Part shown: in pieces, positions 53,152 through 62,069 of the stretch | Layout: every line of letters begins with the position of its first letter | How positions within the stretch are numbered: the stretch's first letter is position 1 | From: Actinomycetota bacterium | GTDB lineage: Bacteria; Actinomycetota; Acidimicrobiia; IMCC26256; PALSA-610 | DNA length: 64,000 nt | Assembly (NCBI GenBank): GCA_005773635.1 | Contig: SXHN01000118.1 | Span: 1 to 64,000 of the forward strand | Direction of reading: 5' to 3' | Notes under the pieces: model-generated | The model's input: only the letters and a program-made list of their open reading frames with translations | What the model was told of the DNA's origin: nothing | Databases searched by the model: none | Translations under genes and position numbers: made by a program

Positions 53152-54206
53152 GGTAAACGCACGACGGTACGCCCTACCGTTTGTCGGTTGGCCATCGCCT
53201 CCATCGCTTCCGGCAACTCGTCGAACCCAACTTCTTGACCAATAACCGGCTTCACCACACCGCAGCGGTACAACTCCAACACCTTGTCGGCGATCTCCGC
53301 GCCTAGCGCTCTCGAAGGAAAGTTCCAGCCCATCATCTCTTTCAACAACGCTTCCGTTTCTTGGTCTGAATATGCCAGCAGCACCCCGCACAATTTGATA
53401 TTTCCCAACGCAATCCGACGGGGCACAATGAATTTTTCGTCAGCCACTGCTTTGTTCGAGGCAAAGCCCATCATCAAATAGCGACCGTTGTATGCAGTCA
53501 CAGCAAGCGAGGCTTCCATGACCGATTCACCAACGTTGTCAAAAACGACGTCCACCCCCCGGCCGCCAGTCGCTTCGCGCACAGCTGCCGCGAAATCGCG
53601 GTCGTTGTAGTTGATGGCAACGTCGGCCCCGAGCTCAAGGCAGAGTTTTACCTTTTCGTCGGTGCCCGCGGTCGCAAATACGGTCGCCCCGTTGTGTTTG
53701 GCGATTTGAATCGCGGCAGTTCCTGATCCGCCGGCCGCGGCATGAATCAGCACGCGTTCACCGGGCAACAAATTGGCGCGATCTATCAGCCCGAGCCACG
53801 CGAGATGATACGGAAAATACAGCGCAGCCGCCTCTGGGAGTGGCACGTCCTCAGGCATTGAATACGCTGACGCTGCGGGACAATTCACATATTCGCCAAA
53901 CCCTCCGTTGGCGCCTTTTGTGATTGCCACCACACGCTCCCCAACTCGAGCCTCAGCCCCCGCGCCCGTAGCAACGACACTTCCCATGACCTCCATTCCG
54001 GGGCTATACGGCAACTCCGGTTGCACCATCATGTTGCCGCCGTTGATGCGTTCGAGATCGTTGAGATTCAGCGGGATCGCTTGCACCTGCACTAGCAGTT
54101 CCCCGGTATCAGGTTCGGGGACCGGCACCGTATCCAGCTGCAGAACCTCAGTTGGACGAAGGCCGTACGCGTGAGTGCGCCACGCTTGCATCGTCGCGGG
54201 GATCAT
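53148..54206 (-). CDS. Zinc-free MDR-type NADPH:quinone oxidoreductase
   Basis: A 352-residue medium-chain dehydrogenase. The N-terminal catalytic domain has PLNLNDLERINGG and SPGMEVMGSVVATG; the Rossmann fold has ERVLIHAAAGGSGTAAIQIAKHNG. The catalytic zinc ligands of alcohol dehydrogenases are absent, as in quinone oxidoreductases and enoyl reductases. It ends with FDELPEAMEAMANRQTVGR. It is part of a tight operon: sulfotransferase, this gene, VOC protein, each overlapping by four bases. It likely reduces an alpha,beta-unsaturated or quinone intermediate in the pathway. Confidence 0.9.
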   Translation of the reverse strand: MIPATMQAWRTHAYGLRPTEVLQLDTVPVPEPDTGELLVQVQAIPLNLNDLERINGGNMMVQPELPYSPGMEVMGSVVATGAGAEARVGERVVAITKGANGGFGEYVNCPAASAYSMPEDVPLPEAAALYFPYHLAWLGLIDRANLLPGERVLIHAAAGGSGTAAIQIAKHNGATVFATAGTDEKVKLCLELGADVAINYNDRDFAAAVREATGGRGVDVVFDNVGESVMEASLAVTAYNGRYLMMGFASNKAVADEKFIVPRRIALGNIKLCGVLLAYSDQETEALLKEMMGWNFPSRALGAEIADKVLELYRCGVVKPVIGQEVGFDELPEAMEAMANRQTVGRTVVRLP

Positions 54207-55384
54207 TCGGATTCCGGAGTGAGGCCGAAGTGTCCAATGTAGGTAGCAAATTCGCTGCGCACCCGCGCCGGATCCACGCCGAACTCATGCGGTTCGTAGC
54301 GATGGATGCCATGCTTACCCGGAGGGTTATCGGCAATGAAGGCTTGCATGCGTTCCGCTGCGAGATCCGACATCGGCAGAGACAACGCGTCGTAGATCTT
54401 GCTGACTTCGCCAAACTGGTCAACGATGAAGTCTTCAAAAAACATATCGTAAAACTGCGCTTGCGGAAAGCTATCCGCGGCGCGAATTTCTATCGCGCGC
54501 GTCAACACTTTCTGGAGCCGTGCTGTCCAGTCATTGGCGATTTCCACTGGGTCGACTGTGTCACTGCCCATCGATCGAACCAACGCGGTGAGACTCGCGT
54601 ATGAGGTCATCGATTTCACCGGATCGCGATGCGTAAATATGACGCGCGCATCCGGGTATCGAGCAAGTAAATGCCCAAGACCCCAAAGGTGTGCCCCGGT
54701 TTTGAGAACCCATCGTTCGCGCGGGTTGCGCCATTGGAGATGTTGCAATTGTCGTTCGTGCATTTCGTAGACGTGGGACCAATCGGCGCTGTCATCTACC
54801 CAATCTTGATATGCAGGGACGCGAAACTGATTGTGAAACAAGGGAGTGCACATCGCCTCGCCCATCAACGTCACACACTCCTGCGACAGCTGTGCGCCCA
54901 TCGGGTGCATTGCTTTGAAAGCTGGAATCTGCAGTTCGACGCCGGGAAACGTCGCTTCGCACATCGCAATTCGGGGGTCGGTCTCAAATGTTGCGGCCTC
55001 GGGTGGTGGCGAGGGAAACATTGCTTCCCAGGTCATCGGAACACGGTTCGAAGGATCTTGACCCAAGATGTCATGCAATATCGTTGTTCCTGTGCGGGGA
55101 AGGCCGACGATAAACACCGGCTTGACAATCCGCTCGTTCGAAATCTCCGGGAATCGCTCTCGGTCGCGCACGTAGTTGAGGCGATTGACCGTATGGGTCA
55201 ACATTCGTTCGGTCGCGATATAGCGGCCGATCTCATTCAGATTGGCCTCAGCGTTGAGCGACTCGACCAGCAACTCCAACGGCTGACGAAACGGTCCCCG
55301 CCCAAAATCGTCGAGCCCGGCAGTTCTCAGCCTGGCTTCGTCGATCACATCTTCAACTACGAACTTCTGTGCCGCTGGGCTCAC
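54203..55384 (-). CDS. Sulfotransferase family protein
   Basis: A 393-residue sulfotransferase-like protein. The PAPS-binding P-loop-like motif is PVFIVGLPRTGTTILHDILG near residue 90, and the 3'-phosphate site RVIFTHRDPVKSMTSY is near 255. A HWxLKTGAH-like segment (RWVLKTGAHLWGL) precedes it. Proteins of this group are frequent in Mycobacterium and Acidimicrobiia, often in lipid or steroid clusters. It heads the three-gene operon and diverges from the RNA methyltransferase. Whether it really transfers sulfate is not known. Confidence 0.88.
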   Translation of the reverse strand: MSPAAQKFVVEDVIDEARLRTAGLDDFGRGPFRQPLELLVESLNAEANLNEIGRYIATERMLTHTVNRLNYVRDRERFPEISNERIVKPVFIVGLPRTGTTILHDILGQDPSNRVPMTWEAMFPSPPPEAATFETDPRIAMCEATFPGVELQIPAFKAMHPMGAQLSQECVTLMGEAMCTPLFHNQFRVPAYQDWVDDSADWSHVYEMHERQLQHLQWRNPRERWVLKTGAHLWGLGHLLARYPDARVIFTHRDPVKSMTSYASLTALVRSMGSDTVDPVEIANDWTARLQKVLTRAIEIRAADSFPQAQFYDMFFEDFIVDQFGEVSKIYDALSLPMSDLAAERMQAFIADNPPGKHGIHRYEPHEFGVDPARVRSEFATYIGHFGLTPESE

Positions 55385-55478
55385 TAGCTCTCCATCGTTG
55401 ATCGCCCGATATGGTCATCGCATTCGGCATTGAGACTATTGGAACTGCACGACTGCCACACCCGCAGAGGAGCCCGCG

Positions 55479-56252
55479 GTGCACCACCATCACATCAGCG
55501 AGCTTGAATCCCACTACTCCACCGCTCGCGATCCAACTAGCGCCGAGGTGGTGCTCGAAGGCTTTCACGCAATCAAGCACGCGTTGCGGTTCGGCGTTGT
55601 GCCGCACTCGGTCGTGTCGTGGGATCTGAACGCCATTGAACTACTCGCCGCTGAACTCGCTCCAGATGTAAGCGAAGCGTTGACCCGATCAGTCACCGAG
55701 ATCTCCAAAGACCATCTTGCACGCCTGGCCCCCCGAGCGCCAAACAGCCCTATGCTCGGAATCGGGCCTCGCCGTCGGGCTGATCTGCCCACGATGTTCG
55801 CACCCAAGCCGAGACAACACATTGTGCTCCTCGAAGATCCGCGCCACACCGGCAACGTTGGTGCAGTCATTCGCGTCGCCGCAGCAGCGGAAGCGGCAGG
55901 GGTCGTGACCGTTGGAGAAATGGACCCGTGGTCTGCGCCGGTGCTCCGCGGCGCCGCGGGGCTGCACTACGCAATCAGCGTTGGCAGTGTGGCACACCTC
56001 GATGAGATACCACGTCAACCGAGACCACTCGTTGCACTTGATCCCGACGGCAAAACCCTGCGCCCTGACGAAATTGCACCTCACGCGGTATTGATGTTCG
56101 GAACCGAACGCCACGGATTGTCGCAGGCGTCGCGCGACCGAGCAACTGCCACATTTTCGTTGCCTATGAGGCCAGGAGTTTCGAGTCTCAATCTTGCTAC
56201 CGCCGTCAGCGCGGCACTGTTCATACTGAGAAGTTCGCAACAACAAACTTGA
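55479..56252 (+). CDS. TrmH/SpoU family RNA methyltransferase
   Basis: A 257-residue SPOUT methyltransferase. The catalytic half has motif 1 HIVLLEDPRHTGNVGAVIRVAAA, motif 2 LMFGTERHGLS and motif 3 MRPGVSSLNLATAVSAALF, which form the knotted SAM site. The N-terminal 100 residues are a substrate domain (VVLEGFHAIKHALRFG). It methylates a ribose 2'-OH in tRNA or rRNA. The GTG start follows AGAGGAGCC. It is a housekeeping-type gene between two catabolic operons. Target nucleotide unknown. Confidence 0.9.
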   Translation: MHHHHISELESHYSTARDPTSAEVVLEGFHAIKHALRFGVVPHSVVSWDLNAIELLAAELAPDVSEALTRSVTEISKDHLARLAPRAPNSPMLGIGPRRRADLPTMFAPKPRQHIVLLEDPRHTGNVGAVIRVAAAAEAAGVVTVGEMDPWSAPVLRGAAGLHYAISVGSVAHLDEIPRQPRPLVALDPDGKTLRPDEIAPHAVLMFGTERHGLSQASRDRATATFSLPMRPGVSSLNLATAVSAALFILRSSQQQT

Positions 56253-56435
56253 TAGCGACGCGCGCCCGCCACGCCCCGCGCCGCGCCGCCGGACGCTGCG
56301 AATCTGGGCGTGAATTCGACTCCTCCCCCGCATTCCGAGGAGCCCGATTAACGCTCAAGCGCATCTCAATAGAGTGTTAGGGCATTTGTATGGAGGCCGC
56401 GTTCGACAACGCTGTGAACAGGTCATATCCGAACC

Positions 56436-57356
56436 TTATCGGGTCTTGGGGAAACTTCCGGCCTTTGCAACCAGACTCGGCACCGGATGGCCCAGCTCAG
56501 CGGCCAGCCAGTCGCTCGCTTCAATGAGTAGCTCAAGATCGACTCCGGTGCTGTAGCCGCTGCGCTCCAGCAAATACACAAGATCTTCAGTAGCAATATT
56601 TCCAGTCGCCTTCGGGGCAAACGGGCAGCCGCCGATACCTCCCAAGCTCGCGTCAAGTGTGCGCACCCCAGCTTCGACGGCAGCGAGCGCGTTTGCGAGG
56701 CCGGTGTTGCGAGTGTTGTGAAAGTGAGCACGCAGCGCAACATTGCTCGGCAAGGTAGACAGCAGCGCCCCGACGAGCTGACGCACTGCTGCGGGCACGG
56801 CGACACCAATCGTGTCGGCGATCGCGATTTCGTTTGGGCCTGCGGTCACAATCCGCTGCGCAATTTCAAGAACTTGGTCGGTAGATACTTCGCCAGCAAA
56901 AGGGCACCCGAACGCAACCGACAGCGTGACACTCACTGGTAGCCCAACCGCCCGGCTACGTTGGACGATCTCGACCGCGCCCGCGACGGCCGCGTCGGTT
57001 GTCATCGATTGATTCGACTGCGAAAAGGCGTCAGTCACCGCAACAACGACGTTGATTTCGGGAGCGTTGCTCGCGACAGCTCGATCAAATCCGCGCCCGT
57101 TTAGTACCAACCCGATGTGGGTGGCACCCGCGTCGCTGTGGGATCGAGCGGCCTGTAGCCCGGCGAACACATCCTCGGCATCGGCCATCTGCGGCACACG
57201 AAGAGGGTTGACGAAACTCGCGACCTCGATGCGACAGATACCGGCAAACTCGATGCGACGAATCAGCTCTAACTTCTGCGCACTGCTGAACATGACTGCA
57301 TCAGACTGCAAACCGTCTCGCGGTGCCACATCTACGACGTCGACAATTTCAGACAC
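56436..57356 (-). CDS. Hydroxymethylglutaryl-CoA lyase-like enzyme
   Basis: A 306-residue TIM-barrel of the HMGL-like family. It starts IVDVVDVAPRDGLQSD (metal-binding Asp), has VASFVNPLRVPQMADAEDVF, NTRNTGLANALAAVEAG, and the signature GGIGGCPFAPKATGNIATED with the catalytic cysteine. It splits HMG-CoA or a related 3-hydroxy-acyl-CoA to acetoacetate or acetyl-CoA. I chose GTG 57356, because GGAGGAG lies eight bases upstream; the frame extends 26 codons further without family character. It diverges from the CaiB gene, suggesting shared control of a leucine or isoprenoid-type pathway. Confidence 0.88.
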   Translation of the reverse strand: MSEIVDVVDVAPRDGLQSDAVMFSSAQKLELIRRIEFAGICRIEVASFVNPLRVPQMADAEDVFAGLQAARSHSDAGATHIGLVLNGRGFDRAVASNAPEINVVVAVTDAFSQSNQSMTTDAAVAGAVEIVQRSRAVGLPVSVTLSVAFGCPFAGEVSTDQVLEIAQRIVTAGPNEIAIADTIGVAVPAAVRQLVGALLSTLPSNVALRAHFHNTRNTGLANALAAVEAGVRTLDASLGGIGGCPFAPKATGNIATEDLVYLLERSGYSTGVDLELLIEASDWLAAELGHPVPSLVAKAGSFPKTR

Positions 57357-57470
57357 GCCAAGCTCCTCCAGATTTTGCAATTCATCGACTCCAAGCGCAA
57401 TGCCGTACCGGTTCACTTCACCTGCGAGACTCACACCAGGCCACCATCTTGTCAGCCCTCAGGAGTCTCC

Positions 57471-58667
57471 GTGGATACCGGCGCACTCAGCGACCTACGA
57501 ATCATCGAAATGGGCCAACTCTTGGCCGGACCATTTTGCGGCCAGCTCCTTGGCGATATGGGCGCCGAGATCATCAAGATCGAACCGCCAGGAACGGGTG
57601 ACCCGATGCGCGAATGGGGACGCGAAAAATCTGGAGGACGATCACTGTGGTGGCCGGTCGTGGCGCGAAACAAGAAATCCGTCACGATCAATCTCCGCCA
57701 TGAAGCAGGCCAACAACTCGTTCGCGAACTCATCACACAAGCAGACATCGTGATCGAGAATTTTCGCCCTGGCACGATGGAGCGATGGGGCCTCGGCTTC
57801 GACACCCTGCGCAAACTCAACCCTGGCCTTGTAATGACCCGTGTGACAGGCTTCGGACAGACCGGGCCATACGCCGCGCAACCCGGATACGGAGCAATCG
57901 GCGAGGCCATGGGAGGCCTCCGCCACGTAGTGGGTGATGCGGATCGACCGCCTGCACGCACAGGAATCAGCATCGGCGACACAATGGCAGCGATATTCGC
58001 ATGTTTCGGAACCCTGAGTGCTGTGCACGCTCGTGCTCGCACAGGTCGAGGGCAAATCGTTGATGCGGCAATCTATGAATCGGTCCTCGGCATCATGGAA
58101 AGTCTGATTCCCGAATACGCAATTGCAGGCCACATCCGCGAACGAACCGGTGCAATTCTGCCCAACGTTGCACCATCGAACGTGTACCCCACCCGCGATG
58201 GATTCATGGTGTTGATCGCAGCGAATCAAGATTCGGTGTTCGCTCGCTTGGCTGAAGCGATGCAGCAGCCCGCGCTCGCCGTAGACAAGCGATACGACAC
58301 GCACCAAGCGCGGGGCCAACATCAAAGCGAACTCGACGATCACATCGCTCAGTGGACATCGTTGCACGACGCAACATCGTTGGAGGCACTCTTGATCGAA
58401 CACGCGATCCCAACCGGCCGCATTCTGCGTGCACCTGAAATGATGTCAGATCCACATTTCGCAGCTCGTGAGGCGATTGTGCGGATACCTCATGCCCAGT
58501 TCGGAGAAATTCCAATGCAAGGTGTGTTCCCCAAACTCTCTGACACCCCGGGCAAGGTACGTTGGGCTGGGCCAGAACTCGGTGAGCACACCGATGCTGT
58601 CCTCAATCAGCTGTTGCAGCGCACGGCCGACGAAATTGCAGCGCTTCGGAACCAAGGAACCATATGA
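57471..58667 (+). CDS. CaiB/BaiF family CoA transferase
   Basis: A 398-residue class III CoA transferase. It begins LSDLRIIEMGQLLAGPFCGQLLGDMGAEIIKIEPP, with the CoA-binding loop. The catalytic aspartate lies in the GDTMAAIFACFGTLSAVHAR region. AGGAG lies six bases before the GTG. It moves CoA between carboxylic acids. It overlaps the next gene by four bases, forming an operon with a maleate-isomerase-like protein, an acyl-CoA synthetase and further genes to 61882. The substrate pair is unknown; proximity to HMG-CoA lyase suggests a branched or dicarboxylic acid. Confidence 0.92.
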   Translation: MDTGALSDLRIIEMGQLLAGPFCGQLLGDMGAEIIKIEPPGTGDPMREWGREKSGGRSLWWPVVARNKKSVTINLRHEAGQQLVRELITQADIVIENFRPGTMERWGLGFDTLRKLNPGLVMTRVTGFGQTGPYAAQPGYGAIGEAMGGLRHVVGDADRPPARTGISIGDTMAAIFACFGTLSAVHARARTGRGQIVDAAIYESVLGIMESLIPEYAIAGHIRERTGAILPNVAPSNVYPTRDGFMVLIAANQDSVFARLAEAMQQPALAVDKRYDTHQARGQHQSELDDHIAQWTSLHDATSLEALLIEHAIPTGRILRAPEMMSDPHFAAREAIVRIPHAQFGEIPMQGVFPKLSDTPGKVRWAGPELGEHTDAVLNQLLQRTADEIAALRNQGTI

Positions 58668-59386
58668 CCAACTTCAACGTCGTGCTCCCTGCGGCCAACT
58701 CCGCAGTAGAACGCGACTTCGCCCGACTCGGCGCGGAATCAATGCATTTCGATTTCCACAGATTCGCCGCCGACATTCCCGAACCAGGAATTCCCGGCGG
58801 CTTTCTTCAACTCCTCGGCAATACCCGAAAAGCAGTTCGTGAAGCGGTCCGTCGAGCTGCGGAATCGAAGCCCGACGGTTTGATCATCGCAACTTCCGCC
58901 GAGACCTTCTGGGGCGGAGTTGCGGGCAACGCTGAATTCGAATCTCGCCTTTCGGAACTCACCGATGTCAACATCACGACCGGTGCATCGGCATGTGACG
59001 CTGCACTCATCCACCTACAAGCCGCCAAAATCGCGCTGCTCACTCCATACCCAGTCAACGCGGAACGCGAGACCCGAACCTTCTTCGACGAAGCTGGGTA
59101 CGACGTCGTGCGAGTACACGACTTGCGATGTCGCGACGCCGAAAGCATCGCCGAAATCACTGATACACAACTCCTCGACGCGATTCAGATACTCGCGGGC
59201 GACGACATCGATGCCATTGTCCAAGTGGGAACCAACCTCAACGTTGTTTCTCACATCGAATCGCTCGAAGAGTCCGCACAAGTGCCAATCGTGGCAATCA
59301 ACGCCGCAAGCCTGTGGCACGCCGCGCGCAGCGCCGGCATCACACACCAACTCACGACGACCGGAATGCTGCTCTCAACGAGGTAG
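58664..59386 (+). CDS. Maleate cis-trans isomerase/arylmalonate decarboxylase-like protein lacking both catalytic Cys
   Basis: A 240-residue protein of the Asp/Glu racemase superfamily, maleate isomerase branch: NFNVVLPAANSAVERDF, KIALLTPYPVNAERETRTFF. The family uses two cysteines, one in a CTS motif near residue 76 and one in a CTNL motif near 190. Here the same positions read IIATSAETF and QVGTNLNVV, so both cysteines are replaced (Ala and Gly). A Cys at GASACDAAL is at a different site. It may have changed chemistry or be a binding protein. It overlaps the CaiB stop by four bases and precedes the ligase by four bases. Confidence 0.8.
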   Translation: MTNFNVVLPAANSAVERDFARLGAESMHFDFHRFAADIPEPGIPGGFLQLLGNTRKAVREAVRRAAESKPDGLIIATSAETFWGGVAGNAEFESRLSELTDVNITTGASACDAALIHLQAAKIALLTPYPVNAERETRTFFDEAGYDVVRVHDLRCRDAESIAEITDTQLLDAIQILAGDDIDAIVQVGTNLNVVSHIESLEESAQVPIVAINAASLWHAARSAGITHQLTTTGMLLSTR

Positions 59387-59390
59387 ACCA

Positions 59391-61001
59391 ATGGAATCTC
59401 ATTTCGCAACGGTCTGGGAATCGATCGCCGATGCAGTCCCCGACGAGCCTGCCATCATTCAGGGCGATCGGCGGGTGTCGTGGGACCAGTTTGAAGATCG
59501 AGCGGCACGACTTGCGACGCATCTCTCAGTGGCGGGCATCGGTCATGGATGCAAAGTGGGCCTATTCCTATACAACTCAATCGAGTATCTCGAGGGCTAT
59601 TTCGCAGCGTTGAAAATCCGAGCGACACCATTCAACGTCAACTACCGATACCTCGACAACGAACTCTTGTACCTATTCGACAACGCCGACGCTCAGGCGG
59701 TCGTTGTCCACGCAAGCCTTGCGTCACGGCTCGTCAGCATCATCGACCAACTCCCCCAGCTTCGCACCATATTGGTAGTCGCCGACGAAGGAATCGTCGA
59801 CACGTCTCTCGGGGTGCCCTACGAGACGGCCATCATGACGAATACACCGGCACCACGAATAGAGCGCGACCCAACTGATGCGACGATGACCTACACGGGT
59901 GGGACCACAGGGATGCCGAAAGGCGTCGTGTCGAAGATTGGCCCTGCCGTCAACGGGCTCATGCAAACTGTGCCCCCGTTGTTGGGCCACGCTCCGTTCT
60001 CAGACCCGGCGCATTGCGTCAACGTAGGACTCGCGTTGCGTGAGCAAGGTCGTCCGTTCACTGCGCTACCAGCCCCTCCGTTGATGCACGCGACGGGCCT
60101 CGCGATTGGCGCGATCCCGGCACTCACTTTTGGTGGTCGGGTCGTGCTACTGGAACATCGCGGCCTCGATGTCGACGAATTGTGGGACGCAGTGGAGCGA
60201 GAGCGAGTGAACGCAATCACGGTTGTGGGCGATCCGTTCGCACGACCAATGTTGCGAGCACTTGATGCGCAGCCCCGCACCCTCGATTTCGTCACCGCAA
60301 TCAGCTCTTCTGGCGCGATGTTTTCCACAGAGATCAAAACTGGCCTATTAGGTCACATGCGTCAAGCGATGGTGATCGACCTCATCGCCTCGACAGAGGG
60401 TGGGATGGGTATGTCGCTGTCCACCTATGACAACCCTGCTCCGACCGGGCGGTTCGTTCCTGGCCCAGGTGTGATCGTGGTGAACGAACATGACGAACCG
60501 ATCGTCGCCGGGTCCGGTGAGATCGGTTTCGTTGCAGTTCCGGGCGGTGCCGACGGCTACTACAAAGACGAGGAAAAGACCTCGAAAACATTCAGGCTCA
60601 TCAACGGCGAGCGCTACACAATTCCGGGCGATTTTGCGACTCTTGAAGCCGACGGTTCGATCATGCTGCTCGGACGCGGCTCGCAGTGCATCAACACGGG
60701 TGGCGAAAAGGTGTTCCCTGAAGAGGTGGAGGAAGTGATCAAGACCCACCCGAATGTCGATGACTGTCTGATCTTTGGGGTTTCCGATGATCGCTTCGGA
60801 CAACGGGTCGTGGGAGTGGTGTCGCTACGACCGGACCGCGTAGCAACAAACGACGAACTTGTTGCTCACTGCAAGACGCTGGTCGCTTCCTACAAGGCTC
60901 CACGCCAACTTGTGCAGGTTGCGGTTGTGCCGCGCACCGCCGCCGGGAAAGCCGACTACCGAACAGCCAAAGAACTCTTCGAAATTTCATTCACTGCCTG
61001 A
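59391..61001 (+). CDS. Acyl-CoA synthetase (AMP-forming ligase), second copy
   Basis: A 536-residue ligase. Features are YTGGTTGMPKGVV near residue 168, DLIASTEGGMG near 330, TIPGDFATLEADGSIMLLGRGSQ and the lysine region RTAAGKADYRTAKE at the end. It activates a carboxylate to CoA thioester. It starts four bases after the isomerase-like stop, and a TAGACCA spacer gives no strong ribosome site, so translation is probably coupled. The layout is like the ligase at 12189-13808 (SMSINTGGEKV versus SQCINTGGEKV). Substrate unknown, probably an intermediate of this catabolic operon. Confidence 0.92.
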   Translation: MESHFATVWESIADAVPDEPAIIQGDRRVSWDQFEDRAARLATHLSVAGIGHGCKVGLFLYNSIEYLEGYFAALKIRATPFNVNYRYLDNELLYLFDNADAQAVVVHASLASRLVSIIDQLPQLRTILVVADEGIVDTSLGVPYETAIMTNTPAPRIERDPTDATMTYTGGTTGMPKGVVSKIGPAVNGLMQTVPPLLGHAPFSDPAHCVNVGLALREQGRPFTALPAPPLMHATGLAIGAIPALTFGGRVVLLEHRGLDVDELWDAVERERVNAITVVGDPFARPMLRALDAQPRTLDFVTAISSSGAMFSTEIKTGLLGHMRQAMVIDLIASTEGGMGMSLSTYDNPAPTGRFVPGPGVIVVNEHDEPIVAGSGEIGFVAVPGGADGYYKDEEKTSKTFRLINGERYTIPGDFATLEADGSIMLLGRGSQCINTGGEKVFPEEVEEVIKTHPNVDDCLIFGVSDDRFGQRVVGVVSLRPDRVATNDELVAHCKTLVASYKAPRQLVQVAVVPRTAAGKADYRTAKELFEISFTA

Positions 61002-61009
61002 AGCCAGTT

Positions 61010-61882
61010 ATGGTCATACACATGGACCCAATGATTGCTCGCAAGACCTGGCGTACTTTGGAACCGATTCACGGCATGGTGTACTTCATTCCCGAGGCGC
61101 ACGCGAACTATTCCGCGTTGGGTTTACAGGGGCGTAGCGGATATTTTGCGTCGCGCGCCGCTGCGATGGGAGCAGTACCCGCCGGTGTTGTGATCGCAAC
61201 ATTTTTCAACTTCAATCCGGCGCTCGTGAAAACAGCAATGAATGGCGTCTGGGAGACAACGACTCCAGCACTCGTGCTCGATGCGCGGCTGCGAGCGGTC
61301 GACACCGCATTGCGCAGGGCCTTCGGTGAGCTCATCAACGACCCGACGCTGCCGATCGTCGCACAGCTTGCCCAACGAGTCGCGCAGCGCGCTTGCTTGC
61401 AACTCGATGGTCGTCCGCTCTTCGCGGGGCATGCGTCGTTGGGTTGGCCCGACGAACATGATCCGCATCTTGTGCTGTGGCACGCCCAAAGTCTGCTACG
61501 AGAATTTCGCGGCGACGGACACATCGCGGCCTTGGTCGCCGAGGGGCTGTCCGGCATCGAGGCGCTAGTAATGCATCACGCAACGGGCGAGCCTCCGATG
61601 GCTGCATTACAAGGGAGCCGGGCCTGGCCTGACGATGCGTGGAGCAGCGCCGTCGACGACCTTGCCGCTCGCGGCTACGTGAATGCAGACGGTTCCTTCA
61701 CCGATTTCGGTCGAGCCCGCCGTCAGTGGGTGGAAGACCGAACCGATGTGTTAGCGAGCGACCCGTACAACACAATCGGTGAAGATGGATGTGAAACCCT
61801 GCGCACACTCGGCCGACCGTTTTCCAAGGCAGTCATCGATGGCGGTCTCCTCGATTTCAACGCCTTGCTCCAAGCCAACTAA
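61010..61882 (+). CDS. SCO6745 family protein
   Basis: A 290-residue protein matching the actinobacterial SCO6745 family: WRTLEPIHGMVYFIPEA, SGYFASRAAAMGAVPAGVVIATFFNFNP, LVLWHAQSLLREFRGDGHIAAL. The C-terminus resembles a winged helix (LAARGYVNADGSFTDFGRARR). Function in the family is unsettled; some members relate to transcription factors in lipid or antibiotic clusters. It follows the ligase by eight bases in the same operon. Start at ATG 61010 or 61022; no strong ribosome site distinguishes them. Metal ligands may lie in the HGM and HxxxxxxxFRGDGH patterns. Confidence 0.87.
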   Translation: MVIHMDPMIARKTWRTLEPIHGMVYFIPEAHANYSALGLQGRSGYFASRAAAMGAVPAGVVIATFFNFNPALVKTAMNGVWETTTPALVLDARLRAVDTALRRAFGELINDPTLPIVAQLAQRVAQRACLQLDGRPLFAGHASLGWPDEHDPHLVLWHAQSLLREFRGDGHIAALVAEGLSGIEALVMHHATGEPPMAALQGSRAWPDDAWSSAVDDLAARGYVNADGSFTDFGRARRQWVEDRTDVLASDPYNTIGEDGCETLRTLGRPFSKAVIDGGLLDFNALLQAN

Positions 61883-62069
61883 ACACCCGGCGCAACCCAA
61901 CGTCCGTCGCGGTCCCACACAAGCCGCGCAGACCGCCAGATGATGGGACCACCGGTGGGCACCTATAGCTTCGTACTCGGCTTCGGTCGGCATTACAAGC
62001 GAGGCTAGTGGCGAGTACGGTGGAGCACACCAGGACGTCGCGCCGATCGCGGCATTCACGGAGGTAACC

